The translations under genes and the position numbers were made by a program. The notes under the pieces were generated by a model. The model was not told where the DNA came from, did no database searches, and saw nothing but the letters and a program-made list of their open reading frames with translations. This document shows, piece by piece, positions 58,440 through 61,688 of a DNA stretch of 61,688 nucleotides (its first letter is position 1; each line of letters opens with the position of its first letter). The DNA is taken from positions 1 through 61,688 of the forward strand of contig DXGC01000007.1 in the NCBI GenBank assembly GCA_019114135.1. Reading direction: 5' to 3'. This DNA comes from Candidatus Corynebacterium avicola (lineage in GTDB: Bacteria > Actinomycetota > Actinomycetes > Mycobacteriales > Mycobacteriaceae).

Positions 58440-60533
58440 TCACCCGCCGAGAACCACACCCTCGCGCCGCGGGTCTGCTCCACCGACGAGGGTCCCGTCC
58501 TCCTGCCGCACGATGGCTGAGAGGCCACTGATCTGCCCCTCGGTGGAGACGTCGTGCCCCTTGTCCTCCAGCGAGGAGACCAGGTTCTCCACGTCCTCCG
58601 AGGAGTCCTCGGAGCCTTCACCGTCTTCACCGATGAGCGGGTGATCACCTCCGATGCCGGTCTCCTCCTCGTTGCGGGCGCCGAAGTTCGGCATCGAGAC
58701 CGCCTGCTGCGGGTCGAGGCCCCAGTCGATGACACCGATCAGGGTCTTCAGCACGTACTGCGGGATGACTGCGCCACCCGGGGAGCCGGCGACCATGTAC
58801 AGGTCGCCCGGCTTCTTGGCGTCATTGTCGGCACCGTTGAACACCATCGTCGGCGCCATCGAGGACCGGGGGCGTTTGCCACCTTCCACGGCGTTGGCCA
58901 CCGGGTTGCCGTCCTCGTCCTCCGGATCCTCTTCGAAGTCCGTGAGCTGGTTGTTCAGCATGAACCCGTTCACCATGTGGAAGGAACCGAAGGAGGACTC
59001 CACGCTGGTGGTCATCGATGCCGCGTTACCGGCACCGTCCACCACACTGATGTGGCTGGTGCCGTGTTCAGGTGTGTCCGCGCCCTGGGGGACAAGTTCG
59101 TCCAGTTCGCCGGGATCGGCCTCACCCATGGATTCGTCGGGGTCGATCTCGTCGAAGCGTTCTTCAAGGTAGTCCGGGTCGAGCATGGCGTCCGCGCTCT
59201 CGCCGTCCTCCCCCGGGAGCGGCGTGAATGCCGTGTCGGCGACGTAGGCGTCGCGGTCGGCGTAGGCGAGTCGTTCCGCCTCACTGATGGTGTGGACGGC
59301 CTCGGGGTCGGGGACGAAGCCGTCGGCTCCTGCCTCGCTGGGGGCGTACTGTTCCAGGTCGGTGTTCTCGAGGATGCCCAGCGCGCTGGCCACGGTGATT
59401 CCGCCGGAACTGGACGGCCCCATGCCGCACACGGTCTTGTCACGGTACGGGGAGCACACCGCGTCGTGGGTCTCCGGGGTGTAGGCCGCGAGGTCCGCGG
59501 TGGAGAGCTTTCCGGGAGTGGTGCCGCCTTCGCGGCTGTTCGTCCGTTCGACAATGCTCCTCGCCAGGTCACCCGTGTACAGCGCGTCTGCCCCGCCTTC
59601 TGCGATACTGCTCAACGTTTCCGCGTAGTCGGGGTTCTTCAGGAGCTCGCCCACCTTTTTCGCGTTTCCGTCCTCGTCGAGGAAGTAGTCCGCTGCGTCC
59701 GGATCACGGGCGAGGTCCTCCACATTCTCCTCGATGGACGCCGACAGCCGCGGACTGATGTCGAAGCCGTCGGTGGCCATCGTCTCCGCAGGTTCGACCA
59801 GGTCGCTCCATTCGGCGCTGCCCCGCTGGTCATGGAGCTCGCCGAGGGCGGCGACGATGCCAGGTACACCGATCGAACGTCCGGACCTGCGGGCATCCGG
59901 TTGCGGCTCGGAGGTGTCCTCATCGGAGACCTGGCTCAGGTATGTGCCGGTGGCGTCGATCGGCGCAGTCTCGCGACCGTCGATGCTGGTGAGCTCACCG
60001 GACTCCGAATCGTAGTAGAGGATGTAGCCGCCACCGCCGACTCCGGAAGCCTGGGGCTCCACCAGACCGAGCACCATCTGGGCCGTCACCAGTGCGTCGG
60101 CAGCACTGCCTCCGTCGGCGAGGACGTCACAGGCTGCCTGGGTCGACAGCGGGTTCGCCGTGGACACCGAGAAGTTGTCGGTCTGCACCGGGTTCATACC
60201 GTCGCGGAAACCGGTGGTCGCGGTCTCAGGGTTCAGCGCGAGATCCTCTTCAGCCTCTGTCTCGCTCGCCTCGTTCTCCTCCGACAGCTCCTCGCCTGCG
60301 ACCGCGTCCTCGGTGCCGGAGGCTCCGTCCACCGATTCGCAGGACTCCGCGGAGAGGACGTCCCCTCCCCCGCCGTCCTGCGAGGCTTCTGTGGCGGCGC
60401 CTCCGGTGGTGTCGTCCGCTTCGTCGGCGGAGTCAGGACTCTGGCATGCGCCCAGGAAAAGCGCTGCGGAGGCTCCGATGGCGGTGATTGCGGCGACCGG
60501 GCGCCGACGTGGTGTATTCAGCATTGCTCCCAT
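58440..60533 (-). CDS. ggt: Gamma-glutamyltransferase, lipoprotein
   Basis: A 697-residue secreted lipoprotein that hydrolyses or transfers gamma-glutamyl groups, self-cleaving into two subunits. Lipobox LGAC near residue 29. A long acidic linker (about 30-100, many Glu and Asp) is unusual. The GGT fold has DVLADGGSAADALVTAQ, SGVGGGGYILYYD, and the nucleophile Thr in EHGTSHISVVD (about 490); SMAPTMVFN and GSPGGAVIPQ complete it. ATG 60533 follows TACCCT by 6 bases; ATG 60524 is the alternative. Confidence 0.93.
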   Translation of the reverse strand: MGAMLNTPRRRPVAAITAIGASAALFLGACQSPDSADEADDTTGGAATEASQDGGGGDVLSAESCESVDGASGTEDAVAGEELSEENEASETEAEEDLALNPETATTGFRDGMNPVQTDNFSVSTANPLSTQAACDVLADGGSAADALVTAQMVLGLVEPQASGVGGGGYILYYDSESGELTSIDGRETAPIDATGTYLSQVSDEDTSEPQPDARRSGRSIGVPGIVAALGELHDQRGSAEWSDLVEPAETMATDGFDISPRLSASIEENVEDLARDPDAADYFLDEDGNAKKVGELLKNPDYAETLSSIAEGGADALYTGDLARSIVERTNSREGGTTPGKLSTADLAAYTPETHDAVCSPYRDKTVCGMGPSSSGGITVASALGILENTDLEQYAPSEAGADGFVPDPEAVHTISEAERLAYADRDAYVADTAFTPLPGEDGESADAMLDPDYLEERFDEIDPDESMGEADPGELDELVPQGADTPEHGTSHISVVDGAGNAASMTTSVESSFGSFHMVNGFMLNNQLTDFEEDPEDEDGNPVANAVEGGKRPRSSMAPTMVFNGADNDAKKPGDLYMVAGSPGGAVIPQYVLKTLIGVIDWGLDPQQAVSMPNFGARNEEETGIGGDHPLIGEDGEGSEDSSEDVENLVSSLEDKGHDVSTEGQISGLSAIVRQEDGTLVGGADPRREGVVLGG

Positions 60534-60539
60534 TCCTCG

Positions 60540-60545
60540 AGGGTA
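60540..60545 (-). promoter_or_regulatory. -10 box of ggt
   Basis: TACCCT on the minus strand, 6 bases before ATG 60533. Confidence 0.35.
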
Positions 60546-60577
60546 CTGGTGTCGGCGGTGGTCGGCGCGGCAAGCCG

Positions 60578-60611
60578 AAAACCGGCACCGGGCGTGAACG
60601 CCCGGTGCCGG
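60578..60611 (-). terminator. Terminator of the aldehyde dehydrogenase gene
   Basis: Minus-strand stem CCGGCACCGGGCG/CGCCCGGTGCCGG with TTCA loop followed by TTTT; 13-bp perfect stem. Confidence 0.9.
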
Positions 60612-60645
60612 TGTGGCGGACCGGACGATGCCGGCTGGTGAACGA

Positions 60646-61688
<1,043 letters not shown>

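Overview
The window is about 62 kb of high-GC DNA that reads as a chromosomal segment of a Corynebacterium, probably one of the GC-rich environmental species. The evidence is a MetB gene preceded by a textbook McbR operator, an AdhA-type alcohol dehydrogenase preceded by a textbook GlxR site, numerous lipoproteins, acyltransferase/SGNH envelope enzymes, a GT87 mannosyltransferase, and a very large share of genes whose TANNNT -10 box lies only 6-10 bases before the start codon (leaderless transcripts). No rRNA, tRNA, CRISPR array, prophage or intact insertion sequence was seen.

Layout. 1-4.2 kb: 5' part of ctaD (cytochrome aa3 oxidase subunit I), a LysR regulator, a solitary Abi_2/HEPN defence-type gene, a short-chain dehydrogenase and a small Gly/Ala-rich protein. 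4.2-8.7 kb: a glycerolipid cluster (diacylglycerol-kinase-like enzyme, AGPS-like flavoprotein, divergent glpD) that resembles the Mycobacterium tuberculosis Rv2249c-Rv2252 neighbourhood. 8.9-10.3 kb: a methyltransferase coupled to an unknown protein. 10.5-18.4 kb: three tandem paralogous membrane acyltransferases with extracytoplasmic SGNH domains, two of them ending in DPGY pentapeptide repeats. 18.5-28.1 kb: a mixed block of metabolic genes (aldo/keto reductase, GNAT, FAD/NAD-binding protein, DNA glycosylase, cupin, adhA, metB, sugar acetyltransferase). 28.2-33.9 kb: exported proteins (large secreted protein, two related lipoproteins, alkaline phosphatase). 34-37.5 kb: dicarboxylate transporter, signal peptidase I, orphan ABC ATPase. 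38.2-41.8 kb: an alkane hydroxylase operon (alkB, a small membrane protein, two rubredoxins, rubredoxin reductase). 42.1-44.0 kb: two tandem J-like membrane proteins. 44.2-53.7 kb: esterase, NUDIX, symporter, CPBP protease, MarR regulon, DUF1524 nuclease, GT87 mannosyltransferase, DUF4442 protein and Dps. 54-61.7 kb: a CNNM/CorC pair, an aldo/keto reductase, a DJ-1/PfpI protein, gamma-glutamyltransferase and the 3' part of an aldehyde dehydrogenase.

Functional links. The alk operon converts n-alkanes to alcohols with electrons passed from NAD(P)H through RubB and a rubredoxin; adhA and the aldehyde dehydrogenase could carry alcohols onward, although they are not adjacent. The glycerolipid cluster joins glycerol-3-phosphate oxidation with lipid phosphorylation. 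The tandem acyltransferases, the GT87 enzyme, LepB and the lipoproteins point to cell-envelope work.

The most unusual features are the tandem acyltransferases with repeat tails, three families of short palindromic intergenic repeats (about 68, 90 and 92 bp), the extra membrane protein inside the alk operon, and the tandem J-like membrane proteins of unknown role.
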